From Limnanthes douglasii subsp. nivea (lineage: Eukaryota > Streptophyta > Magnoliopsida > Brassicales > Limnanthaceae), in contig JAUPFV010000004.1 of the NCBI GenBank assembly GCA_036936605.1, forward strand, positions 88,500,334 to 88,564,333: 64,000 bases of DNA, written 5' to 3'. A program made the position numbers and the translations under genes. Positions 50,831 to 62,879 of this stretch are shown here, piece by piece. The notes below the pieces were generated by a model that saw only the letters and a list, made by a program, of their open reading frames with translations, did no database searches and was not told where the DNA came from. Each line of letters starts with the position of its first letter. The first letter of the stretch is position 1.

Positions 50831-53813
50831 ATGAATACTCATCTTCTCCGGTTAATCTTCATCCGGTTTACGAGAAAAACTCCAAAAAATAGAAAATCCA
50901 AGACTAACATACCCAAAAAACAAAAATCTCCAGAACCTGGCAACAACTTAGTCTTCTGATCATACGACTATTTTTGAATCATCCAAAGAGCGGAGGAATA
51001 TAAAGCTGCCGATTTAATAAACAACACTCATGTTGGAACAACCACCAAAACAACTTACTATGGTAATTTCGATCCAACCAAAATTCTTGCTTTCTCTCCT
51101 ACTCCAATAACCGAAGAACGTCCTTCTTCCAAAACTCTAGCGCCTAAAACACCTCGAGTTTTTTCTTCTCAAATTAAAGTTTCTCCTTTGATTAGTGAAG
51201 AATCAAACGAATCTTCCTCAAAACAAATTTCAAATACTCCTCGGAGACAATTTAGTAATCCTTCCAACTCCTCCCTCTTCCTCAAAACAAATTTCAAATA
51301 CTCCTCAGAAACGCATCTTCATCAATCAGGAAAAGAATAACTTTTATAGCCATGGGAGACGTTTTAGTAATCCTTCCAACTCCGCCCTCTTCGAATCCAG
51401 CTACTCAGGCTTCTCCTCGGAGAGAGATAATCGAGGAGGTTTCCCAAGCAAATTATCCTTCAACATAAGCTGAGGATCCATTGCCTCAACAAAATCCTTC
51501 CCAAACTAGAGAAGAAATATCAGGACTCAATGAAGCTGATTCTGAGGCTACCAGGACTAATTATGAAGCTGAATACGGTGATGGGAATTCAGAAACTACC
51601 ATAGATAAAATACTCGTAAGCCTCGGAAAGTTAAAGAACCAAGATTTATTACTGAAGAAGAAAGAGCTGCTATTGACAGAAATTTAAGGGATCTTGATGC
51701 TAATTACATCATTCAACTGAAAAATATTCGATACATATATCACAAAGAGAGCCAAGCTTCGGATTTAAAAAAATAATGGGGAATGGGAGATAAAATCACA
51801 GTTCGACTGCCTAAGGAAGGAGAAACTCCCTTAGACTGCAAAGACGATGAGTTGGTAGTCTTCCCCGAAACCATCAATTGGGGTCTTCGATTTCGTTGGA
51901 TCCTATGATCGTGGAATACATCGAACTTCTCAACTTATGCCCTACTCAAGTGACACTGAATCAATGGTTCACTCTTATATCAGGAATAATGGCATCTCGA
52001 TTATCCAAAATTCCAATCAACATCAAGGATTTCATCTCCTTAACCAAATTATCGAAAGGTCTGAAGCTCCCTTTCTATTACCTCACTCTGGTAGATGACC
52101 TGAAGAACATCGATGATCTTTTGGAAGCTAATAAATTCTGGAAGCAAAAGTTTATCTTTATCTCAAGATCATGGAAGAATGGAAAGGAGATATCTGATAC
52201 CAACCTATCAAAGCTAAATCTCATCTTGAGAGGCAACCGTAAGTACTTCGAAAATTATTCACTTTGAAAAAAATTCTAACTATTGTCTTTCTTCTTCCTT
52301 AATTATCTACTTACATGATTATTCCAGAAATTTGGAGGCGATATTCAATACGTCGACCATAAGCTAAGGATATTTTCAAGAAACTTACCGTCTAGGCCGA
52401 GAAAGAGTGGAATAATGCTTTCCACACCGCCTTCCAACCGATCAACTTCCTTAATAGCCATATGTTTTCGATCACAGAAGGAGGCTTGCCTCATCGAAAC
52501 TTGATGGAAGAGCCCAAACCCAAAATAGCCTGCAAAAGATTAGTTCATCCTGACTGCAAAGTATTCCTCCCTATTCGTAACAGGTCAGAAATTCATCTAC
52601 CAAAAAAGAAAAAAGTAAAGTAAAAAAACAGCTAACACGTCTAATGCTAGCCCTTCAACCCCATCAAAGCATAAACCTCAAAAACAAAAATTAGGAGAGC
52701 AGACCCTTTCTCCCATCGAAGAAGGGAAAGATCAAGAACCATATTCGAAGAAAAAGAAATCTTCTTCTAGTTATCATGGAAAGAAAAAGAAACAAGACCA
52801 AATTACTGAGTATACATTTGCCGATGAAGATGAAATCACAATTGTTGAAAATCAACAAAACCTTTTTTTCGAAAAGCAAGCAACTAATAATGATACTCTG
52901 ATCATTGAAAATAGTGCTAATGATGGAAACCAAAACACTGGACACTTCGACCCTGACTCCTTCATTAATTTTAATGAGTCACAGGAGCTTGCTGGAGAAG
53001 ACGATCCTGTTTTCTAAGATCTTAAAACTCATATGCATCACTTTGGGAGACCAACGACCGTCGAAGCATCTCCAAAAATTGTTTGTCCCTCTATACCAAC
53101 CACAATTTTAGATATGATTCCTTGTCATACTTTCACAGAAGTTCATCCTCCACCACCTAATCCTAAAATCCTTGTTGTACTTCAACCATTTACCGATCTC
53201 AATGTTCCAGCAAAAGCACTTGCTTCCCAAATAGAAGCTTCTCAAGATCATTTGAAGCAATTGGCCAAAGAAATTGTCCGCTACAAAGGACTTGCTGAAG
53301 ATGAAAAATAGATAAGGGGAAATTTTCAACGCAAGGTGGTCGAACAATTCCATATGTACGAATTAGCAAGGTTTGAGCTTATTCGAGGCGCTCTTTTCCA
53401 GAAAAGTCATCTGCGAGCAACACATTTTGCTGAAAAATAAGATATGATTGCCTTTCACCAAAACGAGATGGATAAGCTCAAAGCTGAGCTAACTGCTGAA
53501 AAATCAAAATCTGAAGATCTCCAAACCTCTCTTACTTCCAGTGAAGAAAAAAATAAAGAGTTGACCAATGACATAACCAAATTGAAGAAGGACTTTGAGA
53601 AGGAAAAAGATGTTGTTGTTGTTGCTGCAGAAACTGAATTTTCAAAAGGTATGTTGGTTGTCATTAATAATGGTAACTTATCGAAGGATTTACCTCTCAA
53701 GTTTCTCGAATGACATTCCCATCAAAAAGCGTCCAAGTGAAGCCTTCGATCCTATCCCTGAATCATCTTCATCAGAGGAGGAATCATCCGAGGAGGATGA
53801 GTCGCCTGAATAA
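50831..53813 (+). pseudogene. Antisense gene of element C (decayed homologue of 18267-21074)
   Basis: The ATG at 50831 (MNTHLLRLIF) and the first exon to 52238 are collinear with the antisense gene of N: EPGNNLVF...SYDYF, YGNF, VRLPKEGETPLDC, NWGLRF, EYIELLNLCPTQVTLNQWFT, FYYLTLVDDLKNIDDLLEAN. The intron 52239-52327 (GTAAGT...CCAG) has the same position and phase as in N. Exon 2 continues with WNNAFHTAFQPINFLNSH, a coiled coil and an acidic SSSEEESSEEDESPE end at 53813. Several stops and frameshifts interrupt both exons, so this copy is not functional. Its main value is as independent evidence that the antisense gene is spliced. Confidence 0.8.
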
Positions 53814-53818
53814 TTTTA

Positions 53819-54470
53819 TCGCTTGTTTTTTTAGAAAAGTATTTCTGCATACACAGGAGAAAAATCTTGAAAAAATGGCTCCAAATGGGAAGGGACTTAT
53901 ATGGTTGTTGAGAGGATAAAGTCGAGGTCTTATCTTCTTTGTGATTTTGAAGGGAGGATTCTTCAGCACCCATGGAATATACAACATTTGAAGCTTTATT
54001 GGGAATAGAATTGTCTTTGTATTTTGGATTTTTCAATTTTGAATGGCGCACTCTTTCCTAACCAATTTGCCTAAGAAGTTTTTAACGAGACGCTATGTAC
54101 ATATTCAATATTATCAATAAAATTTGTTTTTGGCCAATTGTTGTTTACAAATGTTTGCTTAAAAATATCTTCACAACTTATCAAAGACTGATCATCTTTG
54201 AGGTTGGCTAAGAGTATAATGTTCCGAAGTGTTTATTGCACTTTTCGATGAAACCCCCATTTTCGAGGTATTATGTTCGATGAACACATTACAGTTTTTG
54301 CAAAGTGCAACGCTCAATAATGCACAATATATTTTTTTCGAAAGTGTAACGTTCAACAGATATGCTACTAATAATTCGAAGTGCAATCATGTTTACCAAC
54401 TTCGATAAGGTAGTTGAAGTGGCATATTTACAATTTCAAAGTACTTATCATATCTATTTTCGAATTTTTA
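53819..54470 (+). pseudogene. Inverted fragment of element C: integrase C-terminus and 3' spacer
   Basis: On the plus strand this reads RKVFLHTQEKNLEKMAPNGKG and LQHPWNIQHLKLYWE-stop, the C-terminus of integrase, followed by about 400 bases with degenerate CGAAGTGCAACG-like repeats. The rest of integrase lies to the right on the minus strand and stops near 54520, at the point where this fragment should follow. Inverting about 53820-54500 restores the order integrase, spacer, antisense gene, so an in-place inversion explains it. Confidence 0.75.
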
Positions 54471-54479
54471 TCGTCGAAT

Positions 54480-55980
54480 AATACATGAAGATGATAAAAG
54501 CAAAAAATAAGCAAAAATTACATTCAAATAAGCTCGAACTCTTTTCTCCTCAATCAAATCTAAATCCACCCTTCTAATTTCATCATTGGATCTTTTAGAA
54601 TATTGATTTATCCTAAAAGATGTCCTTGTAGATTCCATGGGGCTGACTGCATCCATTCAATATGCTAAAGCACAAAGGAGTCTCTTTTGTAGCCTCCCTA
54701 TGAGTTCTCCGATAAGCCCAAAGCACCTCTTGCAAATTATTTGGCCATTTTCCTGCTGCCCCCGTCAAATTCTTCTTCAAGCCATCTAATTTTTTTATGT
54801 TTGTTACCTCTACTTATCCATTAGCTTGAGGATGAAAAGGCGTAAAAAAACATTGCTGAATTTCTTTCGACGTGCAAAATGAAGCCATCTATTTGTTATT
54901 AAATTGAGGGCCATCATATGTTGTAATATTTCGAGGAACTCCAAAACGACAACAAATGTTGTTCACAATAAACTTGATCACATCTTTTGCCTTTGTTCAT
55001 GATAGCGATTCTGCCTCGGCCCACTTTATAAATAATCCACTGATACGATTATCATCTGTCTTCCTCCAGAAGCCATCAGTAAAGGACTCACTAGATCAAT
55101 CCTTCATCTATCAAATTGTAGCGTCTCGGTTATATATATAAGTGACATCGCTGGCCTAAAAATAGCATTAGCAAATCTTTGACAAGTATCACAACTTCGA
55201 ACTAAATTCTTAGCATCATTCATGATTGTAGGCGAATAGAATCCTGCAAGTAAAACTCGTCATGATAGAGATTTAAACCCGCAATGAGCTGACCCTTCAC
55301 CATTATGCAATTCTGATAACACCTTATGTGATTCTTGCTTGCCTGGAAATCGTAATAATGGTCTCCTTAATGCCTTTTTATACAATATTCCATCTAACAG
55401 TGTATATCTGAAGGCTTTACCTCTCAAGTTTTTTTCCAACCTCGTATCATCTCGTAATTTTCCTTGAGTAAAAAAATTGAGAATATTTGCTCACCAATCG
55501 CCTCGGATCACTTCAGATGTGACAAAGAATTCCTCTATAGATTTGCACTGACTAGATTGAGTAACAATTGAAGGATTTTCTTTTAGTGAAATCCAAGGAT
55601 AGTCCTTCTTATAAGAAATGTTTTCTAAAGAATCAACCACCATGTTACTCCCTCGACTTGTATACTGAACAACAACATTATCAGACAAAAGCATTAAATT
55701 TCAAAGTTCCCGCAGATACAAAATTAAACGATCATTTCTTCCTTCGGAAAATCCAGATACTTGATTCGCTAACAACCGAGATTCCGACCTTGGATAACCG
55801 GTCCAGCTCATAAACAATTGCTTCTGCTTTCTCCGAGGTAAATACCCTTCTTTTATGAATTACCGGCTTCACCTTCAGATTAATAGCTAAGCTGTGACGA
55901 ATCACCTCAATTTGTACTCCTGTTACACCCTCTACTTTCCAAGAGAAAACATTCAAATTAACAGATAAAATATCCAGCAC
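54480..55980 (-). pseudogene. pol: pol remnants of element C, reverse transcriptase core deleted
   Basis: From 55980 the pol start is readable (NLNVFSWKVEGVTGVQIEVI, VIHKRRVFTSEKAEAIVYEL), then near 55770 it jumps straight to RNase H sequence (ESRLLANQVSGFSEG, LRLI/YLREL, YKKDYPW). The YIDD core and most of RNase H, roughly 1.5 kb compared with element N, are missing. Integrase remnants follow (zinc region and core, about 54660-55300) and end with MDAVSPMESTRTSFRINQYS and EEKRVRAYLNVI at about 54520, where the inversion starts. There are multiple stops. Confidence 0.8.
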
Positions 55981-56138
55981 TTGTTGATGTAAAAGTGGGG
56001 TCGTAACGTTCCTATTCGAAGCACTCTCCCTTCCGAAAAAGCAAACTCCTCAATTTCTTCACTTACCGTTAAAGACCCTCAGGTTTCCCTCGGATCATCA
56101 GCCCTCTCTTCTAAATCCGAGGGTACCCCTCCTAACTT

Positions 56139-58502
56139 CTATTCATGCTTTAAATCTCCACTGCTGGCTCCTCGGATCCGGAGTGCAGTGGCATAACATT
56201 CTCTAGCTACCTTCTGGTCGCCTCGAAAGACCCCAACCCGATCTCCAACCATATACTTGAAGCATTGGTGCACTGTTGAAACAACCCCATACATTCTAGA
56301 AAGCCACGGCCTTCCAAAAATAACATTGTAACTCGTGGGGCAGTCCACCACCACAGAAAGTACTTGGACATTCTTCTTAAATGGTCCTTTTCCCAAACTT
56401 ACATCTCCCTCGAATTCCCAAACAACACGAGCTGTTACACCCGTAAATCCTATAATGTCCGATCTGATTGAGAAATCCGAGGTGGATTTATCATTCTATC
56501 ATATGTTGTTTTAAAAAGGACATTAGCAGAACTGTCAGTGTCGATAAGCACTTGTCGAATTTCGACGCCAGCCATCTCTACTCCAATAACCCTGTTGTTC
56601 CTCGCAGATCATCTTCATCAAATAAAATAAAAGGAATAGTCTTTTTTCCATACAAATATATAGACATCTTCCCTTCAATTTGAGTTGTCAGGTTAACAAC
56701 ATGTATTTTCCTCGAACTATCTGAATTACCAGTCATTGAATCACCTCTGAAAATGGCTAATGACTTAAAATTTACATAAATCCCGCGCATGCCCCTTTTT
56801 TATTGGTTCTTCGACTGCCATCAAGAGCAACCTGTTCGGATCCTTCTCCATATATTCCAAAGAAGCATCGAAGGCTTCAACCTTTGAATCTAAAATCATC
56901 AAATTCTCAGTTGACGCAACCTTCGAAGTTGACGTTACGTTGTTTTTCGAACCGCTCCCCTGTGACTTCACATAAGTCAGGAGCTTCCCATTTTAAATCA
57001 AAGTCTGAACCTCTTTTTTCAGAGCAATGCAGTCATTGGTATCATACCCCATATCCTCATGATATTTGTAATATTTGTTGTTCCTTTCCACCTTTGGCCT
57101 ACTAATTGAAGATGGCTTCCTAAAATTTACGAAGCTCTTGGTCTTATCCCAAATCACAACTACATTCTCTATCAGATCAGCATAATACTCTGGTTTAACC
57201 CATTGATTGGGCCTTGGTCTGTTAAAGTTGTAAGATGGAGCGTGATTTGAATATCCCCCAGTATGAGGTTACAAGTTATTATTCTTTTGTCGCGTCTACT
57301 AATTACCATTTACATTTGAGGGTTGGCCTTGGTTATTGGCCGCCTAACTCGAATTCTTTGGAGTTCTAACCGGTACACCTCGGACTCTACTTTACTCATT
57401 GACTTTGATTTGATCCTCAACTTAAACCATCAAAGCTTTAAAAGATAAAGCTTTTCTCTTCGTAGTTTCATTGGCCATATCCCCTAGCAATAGTCCTTAG
57501 CAAAAAGTTGTCATCGCCACATTCTCTTCACAATTATCCAAACTTGCTTTGGTCAAAATGAATCTCTTCGTATAATCCTTCAACTTCTTTACAAGTGCCT
57601 GCTTGCACTGAATAATGGTATCTCCATTCGCCCTTATTTCTTTACTTCCCACAAACCGCGTTCAAAAAGCAGTATAAAAATCCTTAAAATTTAAAATTGA
57701 CCCCTCGGAATCCGATTGTATCATTTTAAACTTATTCCTTTGAAAGTCTGCGAAAATGTACGACACACCAGTCGGTCGTCATCTTCAAAGTTCATCATGT
57801 GGTTCTTAAAGTGTTCGATGTGATCATAGGGATCTTGCATCCCATCGAACTTTTCCACTTTGGTAATATCAAACCGCTTCAGAAGCGTTATATAACGAAT
57901 TTCACTTGTCAACAGAGAGTTTCTCGAGTCGACACCTTGCACAAACTGATCATTTGTTCCTATTACTGCATATATATTTTGATCAGTCTGAGCATACTTA
58001 TTCGAAGTGTTTCCTTCACACCACGTAGAACGAGGAACATTGTCCCTTTTAGATTTACTCTCCTTTTTATGTTTCCTCGACTGCTCTCTGTCTGATTCCT
58101 CTTTCGAAGAACCCCTGTATCTTTTAAAACTTGAAGCAGAGCTTTCTACCACCTTCATCACTTGAGGTTATATACTTTTTCTTATCTTTTTCCCCTTGCG
58201 AGACGAGTAGCGCTCTTTATGAGATATGGAGCACTCTTTTTAGGCTCAGTTTTAGCTCACCGATCGGAAAAAGACCGATCAGATTGATCTCCCAGATCAG
58301 TCTTTTCATTCTCTTGTCTCACCTTGGATTTGAGCTTCGCCGAGTGGATTTCTTGTTTTCGTTGTTCATATTTTTTATTTAGCGCATTTATCTTGTCTAA
58401 AAGCTGGTTCATACGCATCTCAATGTTTGATTGAGTTTGGACCAGAGATGATCCATCCAGCCTATTTTCGTTTATTTGTAAATCATCATTTAAAGTTTCC
58501 AT
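56139..58502 (-). pseudogene. gag-pro: gag-protease remnants of element C
   Basis: gag starts at an ATG at 58502 (METLNDDLQI). The core is at 57721-58161 (KRFDITKVEKFDGMQDPYDH, FEDDDRLVCRTFSQTFKG). Protease-side pieces are at 56578-56971 and 56139-56396 (GPFKKNVQVLSVVVDCPTSY, VIFGRPWLSRMYGV). The last piece ends at a UAG (56139-56141) at the same place as the stops in elements A and N, here followed by AAG UUA. Frameshifts elsewhere make it non-functional. Confidence 0.8.
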
Positions 58503-58636
58503 TGCCGATCAAAGTGATAGATTGTTTTCGGGATTCATTTTATAAGATTTAAACAAAAAAAAACAACAAGATCGTATTAAATTCAAACAGATAAAGTCAC
58601 TTATTCTTAATTTTGTCCCCAGTGGAGTCGCCAATT

Positions 58637-58975
58637 TGGTGAGTTCAGATATTAAGTATGCTGCCTTAGGCAATTATAATATGCGAGTTCTAAAGAGAGA
58701 AAGAGATAGAGAGTTTTTAGAGAGAGAAAGTCTAAGCACAAATGATTTCAATAGAAAAAATGTTCAACCCATTTATTAGGTTAGCCTTGCCCTTTATATA
58801 GAGGAGCCAAGACTTAGCCTTAAACTGAAATCGGTTACAAAAAAGGACAAATTACTCTTAGTCCTTATCAATATTACATAGTCACAACTTTTCTCTTTAA
58901 CTTATATTATTTACAGTTTAATCCTCAAACTTACATTATTTTCCGTTTGGCCCTTGAAATCCTACTTCCATATCA
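58637..58975 (-). repeat. 5' LTR of element C
   Basis: Starts TGGTGAGTTCAG after the CCAATT of the primer-site region and ends TCCATATCA. Pairs with 49962-50298. Confidence 0.85.
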
Positions 58976-59799
58976 ACTACTAGTGTTATGTTTTTCTATA
59001 AAAAATAGGCTCTATCTTCTTTAAACCGAATGTTTAAGGTTCTAACAAGCTCAACAAGTCTCCATCAAGAGCTTTGAAGATTTTAAGTGCAGTTGCTCAT
59101 CTCTGTCTCTCCATTCAGAATTAATGAAATTAGAAAACAAAGTCAACCTTACCTTCTTCACCAATACTTTCCATATCCTCTCTTGTTGCTGAAAGCTAGC
59201 TCCTCTTTTAGTTCTGATGTCAATCAATGGCTCAAATATTTATCTTCTTAGAACCCCTCCTGCTAAGAGTCAATTTAAGAATCTCAAATTCTCTTAGCAA
59301 AATTAAATCGCAATCCCATGAAATTCTCAGATTCATCAAGTTTTAAGACTCAAGATTTAGATTCGAATAGAGAATTACTTGTCAAGACAATTCATCTAGC
59401 GGATGGTCTGCCATTTATTGTTTGCGAAAATTCAAGTAATCATCAAGTCTTTCGGCCATCCGCTTTTTTATCTTAGAAGCTGGTGTACCTTGTTAAACTG
59501 TTGGCTATCCTCTATTCGATTATGTTCATTCCAATATGTGTAATCAAACTCTTACTAATTCAATCTTCTGGCTTTGCTCTAAAAATATTTTTTGGCTTTG
59601 TTTCTCAAACCAGTATCATCGATCGATTGGTAAAGCTCAATTTTCTAATTATCAAGCTCTTAAATTTGTAACTCATAAAAAGATTAATTATCTTCGATCA
59701 ATTGGAAGCTGGTGGTCTCGTATTATTAGAATTGAAAATTAAATTTAATGAGTAACGCTTATTAATTTTCAAATACTCGTGTACCATTTTTTGCTAAAA

Positions 59800-59930
59800 G
59801 AAAGGTTAGGATGACAATTATAAATTACACTAGCATATTTAATAGTTTGATATTCTGAAGGAAGCAAAAAAGAAAGGTTAGGATGACAATTACATTAGCA
59901 TATTTAATAGTTTGATATTCTGAAGGAAAA
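59800..59930. repeat. Direct duplication, about 60-70 bp
   Basis: GAAAGGTTAGGATGACAATTA begins at 59800 and again at 59872; both run into GCATATTTAATAGTTTGATA and TTCTGAAGGAA. The second copy lacks a few bases. Confidence 0.85.
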
Positions 59931-61985
59931 AAAAAAATAAGATCCAACGTGAGGCTTTGTATCTCAAATAATCCTATTCAAAATATCTTCTCCAAACGGT
60001 ATATAATAGTAACTATTATGTCCGATTTTGAATTTTTTTTATCTAAACATAATATAACTGGATGGTAACTGTTTTGGCCGGTTTTAAAGTTCTTTTAATT
60101 GTTTAAGATATTAATTACACTTTATAATAATAAAAAGAATATTAACATTAAATTATAATATGTTTTTTCGTGAAATTATATATTATAAAATTTATAATTT
60201 ATGAAAAGTCTATATTCTTTTTCTTTTGGAAATGAATTGGAGAAGTAAGTTTATAATATTTATTATCAAATCTAAATATATTTTTTAAAAACAATACTAT
60301 TTTGAATTAAGTATATATACCATCTCTTTATCTCACACTTTTATTTAGATTACCACATCAGAAATACATTATTTTGAATTTTGTTATTTTTATCTAGTTA
60401 GCACAGAATATTTTGTATAAGAATATGGTATTTATTGACTTTTAAGAGCCTTGTCCCCTGATGATCAGACATGATGTTCTGTAAGTCTTCCAAATCCTTA
60501 TCCGCTACGAGGTCTAGGATTTCTCCGAACACAACAGGAAATTTTCTAAAATTTTAAAATGTAAAGTTCGAAATAGAATACTATTCGTATTAAAAAAAAT
60601 GAAACTTTCATATATTTTAGTATTTGTCAATCTTTTCTAAAAAATATCGATTGTTATGGGTATCTATCTAATCAACTAATATGTCTATCTTATTGAAATT
60701 ATATCTACAGCTTTTACAAACAAAAAATTTAAAACTAAAAAAGACTACAGTTTTTGTTCCAGAATGCTTTTCCTTCATGAATAATTTTTTTATTTGAACT
60801 TTTTACAATATGATATTGTTCTAGGCATAATTGGTTGGACTAAAGGAGGACTAATATATTTTTGTTTTTGTTTATGAATTTTTTTTGGCATTACAAAAAA
60901 TTTATGAAACAAAGGAAAATACCATCTATTTAATACCTCGACTGAAAAAATAGAGTGTGGACTTATTGATTGAGTGGCCCAACCAATTAATAAATCTTAG
61001 AATCCAAAACAAAATTTTAGGGTGGTTTTATTTTTTGTACGCACGATATTCTAATTTTTGAGTTACTTTTAAGTTCACTTCTTCTCGATATTGTTGTCAA
61101 TTTTTTTAATAACCGGAGTGTTTGTTTTTTATTTTGGTATAAAGATTTGGATCTCACTCTGTCTCAAGTAATTTCAAAGATTAACGAAAGAATTTTAGAT
61201 AATTATTTTTTTGATTTTATGTGTGCGACAATGTATTTCAAGATAAATTTCTTATTGCGTCGATTGTTCATAATTTTGGTATTGAACGAGGTTCAACTAT
61301 TTTTTTTATCTTCAGTATTTTCTTATCTTTCTTCTTTAACGTTGCAGTTTATTTTTTCTCTTACGGATTTTAATTTTGGTTGCATCCGAAATGTGTTTTT
61401 GAACTACTTTACAATAAAATGAAATTGTTTAGTTTTCAAGTGTGAAGTGATTTGTATCTAGATTTTCTAGAAATATGATTGTTGTGACATTGGTTGAGGG
61501 CAGTAAGAGAGTTTGAGAGTCTTTTATAAAAATGTTCGAAACACTACGCCAAAATTATATATTGTTCGTCACGAAATAAAATAAAGTCTAGTCAAATTTC
61601 AAAACGACTAAAGCTGATTAAGTATTTAATTAACTATAATAGAAATTAAAAAATGCAGAAAATTAACGAAAACAACAAAAAGAGAGTCAAAACGGTAGAT
61701 TTTCGGGCCTGAACTTCATCACCAAGCTCCACAGTCGTGATGCTTTCGAAAATTGTTTGGCTTCTCGACGTGTTCGATTTTAGTGGTCGCATCGCCTAAT
61801 TCGAATAATTGAGCCACAAATAAAGTCTATTTTTGTTTGTCCAAAAGGGTTATATAACCACGAGCTTGTGCAACTACATCATTATCACACCATATTTTTA
61901 ATATGTGTATTGTTCGAGAATGTGTCTGATTCTAGTTAATGTTTTCCGTATTTTAGAGCTTATGGTAGATGGTTGGATTAATAAT

Positions 61986-62090
61986 GAGTAAGTATTGGAG
62001 CAAGAAAGAGAGAATATGAATTTGGCCCAAAGAGAAGAGTAAGTATTGGAGCAAGAAAGAGATAATATGAATTTGGTCCAAAGAGAAGTG
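61986..62090. repeat. Direct duplication, 51-bp unit
   Basis: GAGTAAGTATTGGAGCAAGA begins at 61986 and 62037; two near-identical copies ending CCAAAGAGAAG. Confidence 0.85.
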
Positions 62091-62502
62091 TTTTCACTAA
62101 ATTTGAACAGTGTTTACAAGAGAACATTGTATGTAACTCTTCAATACTTCTGATGTTAATGTCACCTACATTATATAGTTTACATAAAAAAATTCATTTA
62201 CCCCAATCTCTAACGGTCTTAGCCTCTATAGGCCTCAAGTATACTTACTAAATATCTTCTGAGTCAGGTAATTACTGTCTTAGGAATGAGGCAACTTTAA
62301 AAATAATTTATAGGTATTTCCATTGGAATAGATTGAATCAGAATTAGTCTACCCCCAAATGATAATATCGTTCCGTCCCATTCTTCAATTTTTGAATGAC
62401 CTTGTCCACGAGATAATTATATATGTGGACTTTGTTATTTGAGTGAATTTGGATCCCAACGCATATGAAGATACATTTTATATGTATGAAACCAATCAGT
62501 CT

Positions 62503-62879
62503 TGATGTGGTTAAATCTTATTCAAAGGGTTATTTAGTAAATTAAGAATAAATGATTTGTTTGAGGCAGAGAGTGGAGAGTGAAGAGATAATTGAAGAGT
62601 TTCAATTATTATTTAGAGAGGGAAAGTCTAATGTTGGCTTCATTGATCCATTTTGCATTAATGTTTTCTCATAAACTATATGTACGCTAAACTTTAGCCT
62701 AATAGGCCTAATGGGACAAACCAACTCCATGGGCCAAGCCCAAAGTTCAAAAACCCATATGGCCTACAAATAAAAATAAATCTAAATAAATAATTACAAT
62801 AAAATAATAAACGCAATTAACCAAAAATGAATATTGTTCTTTAGTCCGATATGCCCTTCGAATATTACAAACCTTATCA
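62503..62879 (-). repeat. Presumed 3' LTR of element E (about 377 bp)
   Basis: The end TTATCA next to the C-run matches the arrangement in N and C. The left end at TGATGTGG is a guess by analogy with the TGGTG-type starts of the related LTRs. Contains AGAGAGTGGAGAGTGAAGAG and GGCCTAATGGGAC blocks. Confidence 0.5.

Larger units (their letters stand above)
49962..58975 (-). mobile_element. Retand-like Tat element C, internally deleted and rearranged
   Basis: LTRs at 49962-50298 and 58637-58975 share long blocks such as AACCCATTTATTAGGTTAGCC and GACTTAGCCTTAAACTGAAA. Flanks AGTAC (49957-49961) and ACTAC (58976-58980) match at 4 of 5 bases. Minus-strand gag and protease remnants are followed by a pol that lacks the reverse transcriptase core, then a plus-strand fragment of integrase, then the antisense gene on the plus strand. 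The LTRs are visibly more diverged than those of X or N, so it is older. Confidence 0.88.
58976..62502. other. AT-rich intergenic region
   Basis: No gene that I can support; the frames near 59480-59740 and 61147-61422 lack recognisable motifs. It contains a direct duplication at 59800-59930 and another at 61986-62090. Confidence 0.5.

Noticed and set aside
59483..59742. Possible copia polyprotein end near 59500-59740
   Set aside because: A few residues looked reminiscent, but no RNase H or integrase motif could be read in any frame.
61147..61422. Hydrophobic 91-codon ORF
   Set aside because: A Phe/Leu-rich product of AT-rich DNA with no start context, promoter or homologue that I recognise.
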